DNA of 64,000 nt. Origin: Candidatus Heimdallarchaeota archaeon. Its GTDB lineage: Archaea > Asgardarchaeota > Heimdallarchaeia > Hodarchaeales > Hodarchaeaceae. The position numbers were made by a program, and so were the translations under genes. Position 1 is the first letter of the stretch, and every line of letters begins with the position of its first letter. This document shows, in pieces, positions 34,545 to 43,717 of the stretch. Where the stretch lies: the NCBI GenBank assembly GCA_020353515.1, contig CP070695.1, positions 1,570,100 to 1,634,099 on the forward strand, in the 5' to 3' direction. The notes beneath the pieces are model-generated. The model saw nothing but the letters and a program-made list of their open reading frames with translations. It did no database searches and was not told where the DNA came from.

Positions 34545-35369
34545 TTATAAATTGAATGTTATAGGTATCGTTACTAGTATAAGGATTCCAAATACGAACA
34601 ATCTTAGTAATAACTGAATACCTACTGTTTTGATCGGCTTCTTTGAGACTTTTAACAATTCTTTCTTCCATGCTTGATGTACACTAAGAAAAGTTGGTTC
34701 AATGACCGCAATTAGGGAGATCGGATGGAGCCATTGAACTAGTATTAAAGGAATGAAAGATACAAGGAAGAAACTCCAAACTACCAAAGGACTATTTGTT
34801 GGAACTTTCCCTCGTAAACTCTCGACATATAAAATCATCAATGATGTAACACCGATATTGATCCAACTAATGGTAAAAGCTTTGAATGAGATTTCAATAG
34901 GAATATGAATTGTTGAAACAATAAAAATGAATGGGGTCATCATCGTAAAAGCAATTGAACCAAAAATTAGTTCATAAGGAGAGAGTTGTCGTGATTGAAG
35001 AGCAAATACGAACCAACCACTTGTTAATAATCCCAAAATAGCTAAAACAAGTAATATTTCCCATACTGGTTTCCAGATTATTATCAGAAAGACTATTATG
35101 AAGATAGAGAGTAATGGAATCCAAGATATTCCTGTTGATTTTCTTTTAATTGTTTCAATTATTGAATTAGAGCTGAGTATTACTAGTATAGAAAAAGTGA
35201 GAGATAATAGTAATCCTTCTAGGTGAAATTTTCCTGTTAACGACAATCCTACTCCTAATAGAACTGAAATTAGCCAGATTCCAGTCAAACCATGTTCTCG
35301 GGGAAGTTTGTATCCAAGCTTGGATAACCTACTCGAATTTCTCTCCCGGTTTTTAGATTGATTCTTCAA
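34545..35369 (-). CDS. YwiC-like polytopic membrane protein
   Basis: About 274 residues with eight to nine transmembrane helices. Near the N-terminus, LGYKLPREHGLTGIW matches the PxEHG signature of the YwiC-like family, whose function is unknown; in bacteria it often occurs near nitrate or oxygen respiration genes. TTG 35369 is preferred: it follows the upstream stop closely (TAAATTG). An upstream start at 35417 would overlap the preceding gene and add residues that are probably out-of-frame. Confidence 0.65.
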   Translation of the reverse strand: MKNQSKNRERNSSRLSKLGYKLPREHGLTGIWLISVLLGVGLSLTGKFHLEGLLLSLTFSILVILSSNSIIETIKRKSTGISWIPLLSIFIIVFLIIIWKPVWEILLVLAILGLLTSGWFVFALQSRQLSPYELIFGSIAFTMMTPFIFIVSTIHIPIEISFKAFTISWINIGVTSLMILYVESLRGKVPTNSPLVVWSFFLVSFIPLILVQWLHPISLIAVIEPTFLSVHQAWKKELLKVSKKPIKTVGIQLLLRLFVFGILILVTIPITFNL

Positions 35370-35370
35370 T

Positions 35371-35844
35371 TTATTCCCAATCTGAAAGTATGAAGGTAGC
35401 ATCCCAACCGGTTTCACGCTGCTCTATTTTCCCTTTTTGAGACAACAATAAAAGAACATTAAGATAATTGCCAATCAGTTCTTCTGTGAGATCAGGAATA
35501 GATTTTTTTATTTCTATAGGAGTTTTATGTCCATTCAGGAGAGCTTCTAGGATTTCAGCAGCGTCTGAGATCAATTTAAACCTATATGGTTTCTCTGCTG
35601 GTTTTTCTCCTCTAGGATAAAGAGTCCATTCACCTTCTTTATTACTGACTCGTCCAAAAGTATGCAAATAAGTTAGGAAACCTAATGAATAATATGTATC
35701 ACTTATGCAAAGATCTGTGCCTGGAGATATCTCATATGGAGAAGACTCCTCGTTAAGGTATTCCATTTTATCAACTACTTGCATAAATGTCTTAAAAGGA
35801 AAGCTGTCAAAAGGTGGATTATCAAAATACGATTTAGAAATCAT
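35371..35844 (-). CDS. Small soluble protein with winged-helix-like C-terminus, unknown
   Basis: 157 residues, no membrane segment. Residues about 95-150 resemble a winged helix (AAEILEALLNGHKTPIEIKKSIPDLTEELIGNYLNVLLLLSQKGKIEQ), with a wing-like end. The N-terminal half has no recognisable domain. It directly precedes the YwiC-like gene with no gap, so the two are co-transcribed. A regulator or oxygen-sensing partner is possible but unproven. Confidence 0.5.
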   Translation of the reverse strand: MISKSYFDNPPFDSFPFKTFMQVVDKMEYLNEESSPYEISPGTDLCISDTYYSLGFLTYLHTFGRVSNKEGEWTLYPRGEKPAEKPYRFKLISDAAEILEALLNGHKTPIEIKKSIPDLTEELIGNYLNVLLLLSQKGKIEQRETGWDATFILSDWE

Positions 35845-35967
35845 TTCTGACCCTCTATATTATTCAAAGAGTAATGTTCCAATTAAACTCGAATTGGATT
35901 GGCATTAAAGATGATTATTGAAACTTTTTCAGATCATATGAAAGAAATCTGATACTACTTCGATAAT

Positions 35968-36897
35968 TTAGAGAATCAAAAAGACCATTGCTAATGCTAA
36001 TGGAATAAAAAAGGAAAGAATGGGACTAAGTTTCACAAGATAAGCAATATAGATAAGATTTGGTGACTCTGAGAATCGATTTTCAATGTAGTTAACCTTC
36101 TCATACCCCTTATCTTTATAATAGCCAATAAAAGCTTCTTCGACCTCTTCCATGAATTTTTCCTCTTCTTTTTTGGTAAAAAATTCATAAATCACTTCTC
36201 TTTCTCCTCTTATTACTAAAAATAATGAAATAAAAAAAGAAACTAGAAAAAGAAAAACTGCTATCTCTGTGAAACTTAAATTAAATTTCATTTGAAAGTC
36301 AGACGCAAAAAAATCTGCTGCTGAAGGTATATTAGAAAGATCAGCTAGTGGATCTTCATAATATTCATCATGTATAATTTCGGTCGAATTTAGAATATAC
36401 ATTATTGTCATGTACACCAAAAATGGATTAAAAGTGGCTGCAATCTGCATGAGGAATTTGATTATCGGTTCAGCCCAAGCAAATATAGTTAGAAAGGACT
36501 GAATTGATTTAATCATATCCTCTATAATATCTGCCAGAAAAGGCGGTATCAATGCCATTATATCAGGCATCACAAATTCAAATAACCAAGGAAAAGTGAT
36601 TGGAGCTGTAATAGCAATAGAGATGCCAACTGATAGAAGCAGTGACCGAAGTGAGAAATAAGAAAATCGTACTCGAAATTGCTTTTCTTTAATGTCTATT
36701 ATTGTTTTTTTAGGAAAATGTTCCAAATTAATGTCTTCTAAAGGTTCAGTTCCATTTAATTGTTCTTCATCCCACTCTAATCCTCTTTTATAATTGGAGA
36801 TTGTAGATTTAAGTTGTTGTTTCTTAACTTTCTCTTTTACCCAGTTGAAGGCTTGTTGTAGTTGTTCCTCATCAGAGGGAGTAGTATCAAGAGTCAT
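35968..36897 (-). CDS. Membrane protein of unknown function
   Basis: 309 residues. An N-terminal cytoplasmic region (1-75) is charged and glutamine-rich. Transmembrane segments lie at about 83-108, 135-155, 160-175, 215-235 and 285-308. A charged helical stretch near 240-265 (FFTKKEEEKFMEEVEEAF) precedes the last helix. No family is recognised. It is transcribed leftward in series with its neighbours but with gaps above 100 bp, so it may be a single gene. Confidence 0.5.
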   Translation of the reverse strand: MTLDTTPSDEEQLQQAFNWVKEKVKKQQLKSTISNYKRGLEWDEEQLNGTEPLEDINLEHFPKKTIIDIKEKQFRVRFSYFSLRSLLLSVGISIAITAPITFPWLFEFVMPDIMALIPPFLADIIEDMIKSIQSFLTIFAWAEPIIKFLMQIAATFNPFLVYMTIMYILNSTEIIHDEYYEDPLADLSNIPSAADFFASDFQMKFNLSFTEIAVFLFLVSFFISLFLVIRGEREVIYEFFTKKEEEKFMEEVEEAFIGYYKDKGYEKVNYIENRFSESPNLIYIAYLVKLSPILSFFIPLALAMVFLIL

Positions 36898-37039
36898 TAT
36901 ACATCAATTCTGAATTGCATGAGATTGAATATTTACATTTAAAAATTCCATCTTCTAGTTCATCCTATATTGATAATCGTATGAAAAGTGATCATTAAAA
37001 GTGTCATGCGCAAAAAATAGATGAATTATGATCATTTTT

Positions 37040-37744
37040 TTACCTGATTTCTGTCTGGTAATAGAATTTGTATGCAAGAAAAGCGAGTACCATATAAGCC
37101 ATCGTTTTTGGTATCATTAGCATACCAATCAGTGGGAATGTTTGAACTGAGAGAATTACTGGGATGTAAAAGGCAAAAGAGATGACAATACAGTATCCGA
37201 AATTTTTGTATCTAGGATCGTGATATTTAAATCCATCACGAAGCATTAAAAACGCAGTTGCTAATCCAATTATTGTCAATGGTACATTGCGTATCAAAGC
37301 CCAGTCGTATGGTGCAATAAGGTTTCCCCATTCATTTTGTGGGAATATCATAATAATAAAACGAGTAAAACCAATCAGCATTAATCCATAATAGAATAAA
37401 TCCTTGTCTTTGGGAAATTGTATTCGCCAAATATCTAGTAGTATCATATAGAAAAACGTTATCGTTATTGATGTTGATAGAGCTCCCAATCCTACAAGTG
37501 TAGAATTCGTTTCTAATCCTCCACTAATATAAGCTAGGATTCTAAATCCAACGTGACCAGTATCTCCTAAGGCTAGTAGAAAAAAAGCTAATAGAAATCT
37601 CTGAACTATACTTCTTTCTTCAGGTACAATTTTTCCTATTTTTATTGTCATTAAGACAACAACTATCCAGATGAACGTTAAGTAGAACAGATTGAATATG
37701 ATTTCCATAACCGTTTGTATGTCACTATCCATTTTATCTGTCAC
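37040..37744 (-). CDS. Seven-helix membrane protein of unknown function
   Basis: 234 residues with seven predicted transmembrane helices and short loops (IGKIVPEERSIVQR, FPKDKDLFYYG, FPQNEWGNLIAPYDW). I recognise no motif of known transporters or oxidases. It lies 34 bp downstream of the flavodoxin-like gene on the same strand, so the two are probably one transcript. Confidence 0.5.
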   Translation of the reverse strand: MTDKMDSDIQTVMEIIFNLFYLTFIWIVVVLMTIKIGKIVPEERSIVQRFLLAFFLLALGDTGHVGFRILAYISGGLETNSTLVGLGALSTSITITFFYMILLDIWRIQFPKDKDLFYYGLMLIGFTRFIIMIFPQNEWGNLIAPYDWALIRNVPLTIIGLATAFLMLRDGFKYHDPRYKNFGYCIVISFAFYIPVILSVQTFPLIGMLMIPKTMAYMVLAFLAYKFYYQTEIR

Positions 37745-37778
37745 TATCCAATTTCTAAATTTTGCATGACATATTAGT

Positions 37779-38237
37779 TTACAGGTTCTGCTTCAGGTTC
37801 AGAGCAAACTCTTCCGCATGTTTCAAGTCTTCAGCATTAGGTCTACCCTTATTCATTCCCCCAATTAGTTTGAGAAAACTATTCGTGTTAAAACCTTTAC
37901 AGTTAAATTCATCAACAACAATGTAACCCTTAGATTGTAATTTTTCTCTAAGCGCCGAGTGAGCTTTGGCGGTTTCTCTGGTCATTCCACTAGTTGAGAA
38001 AATGAATGCTTTCTTGTTAGTGATTTGTGGTAGTTTATCAGCAAGGTTAAGTAGAGTTTTATGATGTTTTTCATCATATATTCCTGAACCAAAGCCAATT
38101 AGACTATAATCTTGAAGCTCTTCAAGATTTATTTGCCGTGGTGTTTTTATTTGTGCATCAAGAACTTTTGCGAAGACATTAGCGATTTTCTCAGTATTTT
38201 TGTGATGAAATGAAAACAAAACCAATAAATTTTTCAT
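37779..38237 (-). CDS. Flavodoxin-like protein
   Basis: 152 residues. The N-terminus LLVLFSFHHKNTEKIANVFAKVL has the phosphate-loop form of flavodoxins (S/T-x-x-x-N-T), then YSLIGFGSGIYDEKHHKTL and AFIFSTSGMTRETAKAHSALREKLQSKG. It probably binds FMN and carries one or two electrons, perhaps as a substitute for ferredoxin. It is transcribed with the seven-helix protein downstream. Confidence 0.75.
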   Translation of the reverse strand: MKNLLVLFSFHHKNTEKIANVFAKVLDAQIKTPRQINLEELQDYSLIGFGSGIYDEKHHKTLLNLADKLPQITNKKAFIFSTSGMTRETAKAHSALREKLQSKGYIVVDEFNCKGFNTNSFLKLIGGMNKGRPNAEDLKHAEEFALNLKQNL

Positions 38238-38263
38238 AAATGAAACACCTCATTTTTCTATTT

Positions 38264-38419
38264 TTATCCTTTTAGTCTTAAAAAGCATTCTTCCATGAAA
38301 GCGTATGTTGGGCAAACTCTTAATCTCACATAAAGAAGTGTTCCTGCCAGAATTCCTATAAATCCAACTAAGGAGATTAAAGCGAATGGAGAGAAATTGC
38401 ATAAGAACGAAATAGGGAT
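38264..38419 (-). pseudogene. Possible YeeE-like membrane gene remnant
   Basis: A leftward open stretch of about 50 codons ending at TAA 38264-38266 codes for a hydrophobic peptide (LCNFSPFALISLVGFIGILAGTL... with a basic tail). It looks like the last membrane helix of a YeeE/YedE-type or related transporter. It has no ATG, GTG or TTG start and follows the rhodanese-TusA gene, a common neighbour of YeeE genes. A decayed gene is the simplest reading, but a chance ORF is possible. Confidence 0.3.
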
Positions 38420-38459
38420 TCTTTCTTATCAGTTATAACTTACAAAGCTTCAAGAAGCT

Positions 38460-39224
38460 TTATTTCATTCTTTTAACGAGAAATCGGAAACCTTGAGAGC
38501 CGTGTTCCTCAGAGACTAACAGTTCCTGGCCAGTAACACGAGCCCAGGCTGGAATGTCACGCCGACTCCCTGGATCAGTGGTTAGAATTTCTAATACCTG
38601 ACCTACGTTTAAAGTTTTCAAGATTTTCTTAGATTTTAAGACAGGTTGAGGACAGCTTAAACCACGGGCATCTACAGTATGATGGACTTCACCTCTATAT
38701 TTTTTATCTAAAGGAGGTATTTCTTCGATTTTTTTAGATCCTTCATCGAAAGAACCAAGTTTAATCTCTTCAATGGGAAGTTCTGCTTCAGTTGTTTTGA
38801 TTAGAGGGTATCCTTTTTTGTGCCACTGTTTTATACCCCCCTTTAGACTTTTTACATCTTGAAAGTCGGCCTCAATCATAATTTCGACTGCTACCAAAGA
38901 CATTCCACCACCCTGACAAATTGTGACAATTTCTTTGTCTTTAAATTCTTGAAGATCCTCGAAATGAGATGAAAGTTCCATTAGGCGGATCCACTTTGAA
39001 TTCGGGATATGTCCATATTTTTCATATTTGTATTCTCCATCACCATAAAATTCTACTAAATCTCGTAGATCAAGTAATATAGGTAGGCTATTAGAATTTA
39101 ACCGATCGTATACTTCATCAACAGTAATTTCAGAAATCTCTGGTAAATACCACCCCCGTTTTATAATGGACCACAGCCATAATCTCAAAAGTTTGAGGAA
39201 CATCCTACGCTTACTTATTTTCAT
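38460..39224 (-). CDS. Rhodanese-TusA fusion protein
   Basis: A 254-residue fusion. The rhodanese domain (about 32-145) has the active-site C103 in VTICQGGGMS. The TusA domain (about 180-253) has DARGLSCPQPVLKSKK with C191. Rhodanese makes a persulfide from thiosulfate or other donors and TusA relays the sulfur to acceptors. A basic N-terminal segment (KLLRLWLWSIIKRGWYLP) could attach it to the membrane. It starts a leftward transcript and is divergent from the peroxiredoxin gene. Confidence 0.85.
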   Translation of the reverse strand: MKISKRRMFLKLLRLWLWSIIKRGWYLPEISEITVDEVYDRLNSNSLPILLDLRDLVEFYGDGEYKYEKYGHIPNSKWIRLMELSSHFEDLQEFKDKEIVTICQGGGMSLVAVEIMIEADFQDVKSLKGGIKQWHKKGYPLIKTTEAELPIEEIKLGSFDEGSKKIEEIPPLDKKYRGEVHHTVDARGLSCPQPVLKSKKILKTLNVGQVLEILTTDPGSRRDIPAWARVTGQELLVSEEHGSQGFRFLVKRMK

Positions 39225-39370
39225 TTCTAATACCCAAAGAATTCAAATTAAGTCTGGATAAGTTCCATCTATATATGTTCCACAGGTGACTACTGTTCAT
39301 TTTGTAGCTTTAGCAAAAATACGTAATAATGAATGAAAAGATGAGATAAGAAAATTAAGACATATTCCAA

Positions 39371-39397
39371 GTTTATAAATCACATAACAATAGTTAA
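39371..39397 (+). promoter_or_regulatory. TATA box and Lrp-type operator before the peroxiredoxin gene
   Basis: GTTTATAAAT is the TATA element (39371-39380). Immediately downstream, TAACAATAGTTAA (39385-39397) matches the 13-bp core found in the lrp promoter and before the methyltransferase at 10672. A regulator bound there would block initiation. Confidence 0.5.
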
Positions 39398-39462
39398 GAG
39401 CAGAGAGTGATTATCCTCATTTGAGTAAATAACTGCTAATAAGTAATTTAAAGTGACTAAAA

Positions 39463-39963
39463 ATGGCCGATAAAGTTATTCAAGGCGAAACAAAGTTAAA
39501 AATTGGAGATATAGCTCCAGAATTTGCGCTTCCAGCTCAAGATGGGAAAAAAATCCGCTTATCAGATTATAAAGGCAAGAAGAATGTAATGCTTGCGTTT
39601 TATCCACAGGATTTCACACCTGTCTGTTCTCATCAGCTCCCCTCATACAGTAAGCAAGTTGAAAAATTCGAAAAACTCAATACTCAGGTACTAGCGATCG
39701 GAGTGGCCTCAATTCCAGTCCATATTGCTTGGATTGATAGTCTTGGAGGCCTGGATTATCCTCTTCTTGCTGATTGGGTTCCGTATGCCGAAGTAAGTAA
39801 GAAATACGACGCTTTCATCCCCCGAATTGGTTTTGGGAAGCGAGCTATCTTTATTATCGATAAACAAGGAATCATTCGTTATATTGATATTCCCCACGAA
39901 TTGAATCAAGGTCCCCCAGACGAAGATAAAATTTTCAAGGCTCTTGAAGAGCTACAGGATTAG
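39463..39963 (+). CDS. Peroxiredoxin (AhpC/TSA-Bcp type)
   Basis: 166 residues with the thioredoxin-like fold and the peroxidatic cysteine C55 in FYPQDFTPVCSHQLPSY. It reduces peroxides with electrons from a thioredoxin, glutaredoxin or similar donor. No second cysteine is conserved, suggesting a 1-Cys mechanism with an outside reductant; the Grx-TrxR fusion and the Grx/FTR pair in this window are candidates. It has its own promoter with an Lrp-type site, and lies at the left end of an oxygen-defence island. Confidence 0.9.
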   Translation: MADKVIQGETKLKIGDIAPEFALPAQDGKKIRLSDYKGKKNVMLAFYPQDFTPVCSHQLPSYSKQVEKFEKLNTQVLAIGVASIPVHIAWIDSLGGLDYPLLADWVPYAEVSKKYDAFIPRIGFGKRAIFIIDKQGIIRYIDIPHELNQGPPDEDKIFKALEELQD

Positions 39964-40001
39964 TTTTTTCCTTTCTTCCTTTTTTATCTCAAAGAGGGTT
40001 G

Positions 40002-41225
40002 CTAGTCAGAACTTAGTATCGATCTTGCTATTTTTTGCCCTAATTCCTCTCCTTTTTTCAAATCTTCCTCAGATGGACCACCAATAAAATCGAACGCTTT
40101 TAGGACTGACCATTTTAACTTTTCAGCAATTTTCTCAAAATCCCTTTTTGCGCCGTCATTCCATCCGTAAGAGCCGAAAAAGGCTGTTTTTTTATTGTAA
40201 ACTCTTTTTCGCAAGGCTATATCCAGAATATATGCAATTGGAGGAAATAGATTAACCTCATAGGTTGGAGCTCCAATGATAACTCCTTTATATCTCCAAA
40301 GATAGGGTAGAATGAAAGAGACATGTGTTCGTGCAGCATCGAAGATTTTTAGAGGTATTCCAGTTTTTCCAATTCCTTGGGCAATAGCATTCATCATTTT
40401 ATTTGTATTACCATACATAGAGGCATAAATGAGTGTGATCCCTGCTTCACCACCAGTGGGGTCATCTGCATACTCAGCCCACCGTTTATAGAGTTCGACT
40501 ATACGATCAGGGTTTCTCCTCCATATCAGGCCATGACTAGGTGCGATCATTGAGATTTCTAATCCTTCTAATGAATTAATAGCCTTAATTACGAATCTGG
40601 AAAACTTAGCTACAATGTTTGTATAATAACGTAAAGCTTCTTCTTCATAGAAGTTTTGGTCAACACCTACGTCATCATCAAAAATTTTTCCACTTAATGC
40701 TCCGTAACTTCCGAATGCATCGCAAGAGAATAATATCTGAGAGTTCTTCTCATAAGTAACCATTGTTTCTGGCCAATGTACAAATGGGGCATCATAGAAC
40801 ACCAGTTCATGATTTCCTAAGTTAATTTCGTCACCATTGGAGACTACATTCCATTTAATATTCTTTGTATCCTCCAGCTGATAGAAATCTGCAATCATCT
40901 TTCTAGCTTTTTCAGTACCCACAAATATAGCATTAGGAGCTAATTTTGACATTATTTTGATTAATCCAGTATGATCAGGTTCTACATGGTTGATGATGAT
41001 ATAATCAATTTGGGAAGGTTCTACAACTTCTTCAACTTGGCTTAGGTAATCATCCGTTTTTATCCCTTTAGCCAAATCTATTAATGCGATCTTCTCTCCT
41101 TTAATGATATAGCTATTATATGAGACTCCAACATCATTTATTGGCCATAGGCCTTCAAAAAGATCTGTTGTCCGATCATTCACTCCAATCCAAAAAATTG
41201 TCTCATTTAGCTTAATCGCTGGCAA
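40002..41225 (-). CDS. Flavodiiron protein (A-type)
   Basis: 407 residues. The metallo-beta-lactamase-like di-iron domain has H80-x-E82-x-D84-H85, H150 and D169, with a further histidine in APSHGLIWR. The C-terminal flavodoxin domain begins near residue 260 (LIYASMYGNTNKMM). It reduces O2 to water or NO to N2O using electrons from rubredoxin. A rubredoxin gene lies 89 bp upstream on the same strand and a rubredoxin reductase-like flavoprotein nearby, giving a full chain. Confidence 0.95.
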   Translation of the reverse strand: MPAIKLNETIFWIGVNDRTTDLFEGLWPINDVGVSYNSYIIKGEKIALIDLAKGIKTDDYLSQVEEVVEPSQIDYIIINHVEPDHTGLIKIMSKLAPNAIFVGTEKARKMIADFYQLEDTKNIKWNVVSNGDEINLGNHELVFYDAPFVHWPETMVTYEKNSQILFSCDAFGSYGALSGKIFDDDVGVDQNFYEEEALRYYTNIVAKFSRFVIKAINSLEGLEISMIAPSHGLIWRRNPDRIVELYKRWAEYADDPTGGEAGITLIYASMYGNTNKMMNAIAQGIGKTGIPLKIFDAARTHVSFILPYLWRYKGVIIGAPTYEVNLFPPIAYILDIALRKRVYNKKTAFFGSYGWNDGAKRDFEKIAEKLKWSVLKAFDFIGGPSEEDLKKGEELGQKIARSILSSD

Positions 41226-41314
41226 AATAAATATACTCCTTATCTATAATAATATTCTTTACACAAACATAAGAGAATTTGTGTTTAATGGATTTTTAGT
41301 AAGCTTTTGATCAA

Positions 41315-41452
41315 TTAATCTATTTTTGAAAAATCTTCCTTACCTACTCCACAATCAGGACAAGTCCAGTCATCTGGAAGTTCTAAAAATGGTAACCCTT
41401 CTTCTTCTTCATCATAAACATAACCACAAATGTCACATTCCCATTTAGCCAT
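41315..41452 (-). CDS. Rubredoxin
   Basis: 45 residues with the two CxxC knuckles, [11 protein letters not shown] (C6, C9) and [11 protein letters not shown] (C31, C34), that hold one iron. The spacing is classic, though the loop has a run of four glutamates instead of the usual Asp-Pro-x-x-Gly. It should carry electrons from the NADH:rubredoxin reductase-like enzyme at 42415 to the flavodiiron protein just downstream, and perhaps to superoxide reductase. The small size makes it easy to miss in annotation. Confidence 0.95.
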   Translation of the reverse strand: MAKWECDICGYVYDEEEEGLPFLELPDDWTCPDCGVGKEDFSKID

Positions 41453-41751
41453 AATAATCACCTTTGATTAACAATCGATTTATTTTTCCGAGTTTAACCG
41501 TCTTTTATATTAAATAGGAGGATTTAGAAAAGCCTCGTTGGGTGACCTCATTATTCAAGTTCTTTTAATAATAATTTCGGTTGAATGTCTAAGAGATTTA
41601 ATTATTTTCCAGAACATCTTTTTGACCTTAATTTATTCGATGTATAACAAATAGATTATGGAAATTAAAACGGAACAGTTTTTTACTTATAGAGAATTCC
41701 ATTAAAACACTGAAAAACGCTTGTCTTTTATCTTCTGTTACGGCAAATAGT

Positions 41752-42078
41752 ATGAGTAGTTTGATAATGTCATTAGATTCGATTAAAATCCCTGATGAAA
41801 TTAAAACTGTTGAAGGTACTAAAGAACAATCCAGTGAGATCTTTCTTTTCGCAATCTCTACATGTATGTGGTGTAAAAAAGGTAAACGATGGCTGAACAA
41901 GCATGGATATCGCTACTCGTATCTTGATATCGATAAGATTCCCGTAAAGAAAAAGAATCAGTTGAAAAAAGATATCGAAAAAGTCTTTGGAGTTAAACCA
42001 AGATTTCCTTTTCTTATTGTTAATAAGATGCAATATGATTCAGGATATAATCCAGATATATGGGAGGACTTAATTTAA
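41752..42078 (+). CDS. Glutaredoxin-like protein
   Basis: About 108 residues. FLFAISTCMWCKKGKRWLNKHG gives a CMWC redox pair (C38 and C41), followed by a cis-proline-type segment (VKPRFPFLIVN). ATG 41752 and ATG 41767 are both possible starts. Its stop codon overlaps the start of the FTR catalytic subunit by one base (TAATG), a sign of co-translation and of a shared pathway in which FTR reduces this protein. Confidence 0.8.
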   Translation: MSSLIMSLDSIKIPDEIKTVEGTKEQSSEIFLFAISTCMWCKKGKRWLNKHGYRYSYLDIDKIPVKKKNQLKKDIEKVFGVKPRFPFLIVNKMQYDSGYNPDIWEDLI

Positions 42079-42407
42079 TGACCATGAAATCCATTGCGGA
42101 TGTTCAGAAATATGTGATGAAAATTTCTGAGCGTAATGGCTGGAATTTAAATTCTGACGAAGAAACCCTGAATGACTTGATCGAAGGATTAATGGAAAAC
42201 TTTAATCGGTTAGGATACTATAATTGCCCATGTCGGGATAGTCAAGAAGACCGTCAACTTGATAGAGATATTATTTGTCCTTGTAGATATGCTGAACCAG
42301 ATCTTGCAGAATTTGGTTATTGTTACTGCACACTTTATTCTAAAGCTGATTATGATCAAACCCAACCCATGAAAATGATTCCTGAAAGACGGCCTCCAGT
42401 TCTATAA
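42078..42407 (+). CDS. Ferredoxin:thioredoxin reductase catalytic subunit
   Basis: 109 residues with six cysteines in pairs (50/52, 67/69 and 82/84), as in FTR beta: CPCR...CPCR...CYC. They hold a 4Fe-4S cluster next to an active-site disulfide. The last motif is CYC instead of the CHC of plants, losing the histidine beside the cluster, a change also known in other prokaryotic FTRs. It uses reduced ferredoxin to reduce a thioredoxin- or glutaredoxin-like partner. GGAGG lies upstream of ATG 42078. Confidence 0.9.
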   Translation: MTMKSIADVQKYVMKISERNGWNLNSDEETLNDLIEGLMENFNRLGYYNCPCRDSQEDRQLDRDIICPCRYAEPDLAEFGYCYCTLYSKADYDQTQPMKMIPERRPPVL

Positions 42408-42414
42408 CTTTTAC

Positions 42415-43611
42415 TCAACTTAGCTCTGGTAGAACTTCTTTTATCTTGGTTTCATGATCAGAAACGGATTTTTCTTCAGTAAAAATGGTTTTAATTGTTG
42501 GGATAGCCTTTTTAACGCCTAATATAATTGCAGCTTTGATTTTATCATTGTGAATAAAGAGTTTAACATATTCCTCTTCATTGATGTATTTTCTTACACC
42601 ATAACCTAATTCGGATTCTTTACCTGTATAACCAAAAGAACTCAAAAACAAATCAGTTACTTTTAGAGTGGAAGAGATTTTCGAACCCTTATATCTAGTG
42701 TCCATATTAATCATATTGTGAGCCGCGATTCTTGCTTGCTGAATACTGGGCGGAATTAGACCATAAACAATTCCATTATGCTCTGCACAATCTCCTGCAG
42801 CGAAAATATCTTCTTGGGATGTTTCTAAGTAATCATTAACAATAATTCCCCTGTTAATTTCTAAAAAATCTCGTCCTAAATCTACTCTAGGTTTAATACC
42901 TGTACATACCATTACTATATCAGTTGATATCTCCACGCCGTCTTTGGTAATGACTGCTTGTACTTCTTCTTCTCCAATAACTCTCTGAACTTCCTTGTTC
43001 ACATGGATCGTGATACCACGTTTTTCTAGTATCCTTTTGAGGATGTTTCCTCCTTCCTCATCCAATTGTCTTGGCAGGAGATGAGGAAAGAATTCGATTA
43101 CAGTTGTATTTTGGCCCTGATTGGTAGCTGCATTGGCAATTTCAAGACCAAGAACTCCTCCTCCAATAATTATTGCTTTTTTACTTATTTTGAATCGCTT
43201 ACGAATTTCTAATGCATCGTTGAGACTTCTTACCGAGTAAAAGTGTTTCAAATGCCTTCCTTCAATAGGAGGACACCAACAATCTCCCCCAGTAGCAATT
43301 AACAATCGATCGAAAGGATAAGCTGCTTTGTTTGATAATACTTCATTCATTTCAAAATTAATTTTCTCTACTTTCTCTTGAATATGTAAATCTACATCTA
43401 ATTTCTTGTACCAATCAAGATTATAAGCAATGGTGTCTTCAATAGTCATTTCATTCTTTTCAATAAACGCTGGAATTTTTGGACGGTTATAAAATCCTGG
43501 AAAGGGTTCGTCAGTAAATTGGAGTACAGTCGAATTGGAGGGTTTCTCCTTCGACAATACTTGAATAGCAGAAACTCCAGCTACTCCATTGCCTATAACT
43601 ACGTATTTCAT
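42415..43611 (-). CDS. NAD(P)H:rubredoxin oxidoreductase-like flavoprotein
   Basis: 398 residues with an FAD-binding Rossmann N-terminus (YVVIGNGVAGVSAIQVL), an NAD(P)-binding centre (AIIIGGGVLGLEIANAA) and a second FAD contact (DIFAAGDCAEH). It belongs to the class of NADH:rubredoxin reductases and nitrite reductase-like flavoproteins. With rubredoxin and the flavodiiron protein nearby, the rubredoxin reductase role is likely. It is convergent with the FTR gene (7-bp gap). Confidence 0.85.
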   Translation of the reverse strand: MKYVVIGNGVAGVSAIQVLSKEKPSNSTVLQFTDEPFPGFYNRPKIPAFIEKNEMTIEDTIAYNLDWYKKLDVDLHIQEKVEKINFEMNEVLSNKAAYPFDRLLIATGGDCWCPPIEGRHLKHFYSVRSLNDALEIRKRFKISKKAIIIGGGVLGLEIANAATNQGQNTTVIEFFPHLLPRQLDEEGGNILKRILEKRGITIHVNKEVQRVIGEEEVQAVITKDGVEISTDIVMVCTGIKPRVDLGRDFLEINRGIIVNDYLETSQEDIFAAGDCAEHNGIVYGLIPPSIQQARIAAHNMINMDTRYKGSKISSTLKVTDLFLSSFGYTGKESELGYGVRKYINEEEYVKLFIHNDKIKAAIILGVKKAIPTIKTIFTEEKSVSDHETKIKEVLPELS

Positions 43612-43717
43612 TATAATCGTGATTTGATAGAGAATAAATTCCCCTTAATAAGTATATAGCCAGATAATCTAAGTGAAAAAAATAGGGGGTTCTCTAATAA
43701 TGACCTAAAAATCCTTA

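Noticed and set aside
35370..35417. Longer start for the YwiC-like protein
   Set aside because: The extra residues are the out-of-frame copy of the preceding gene's end; TTG 35369 lies directly after that stop codon.
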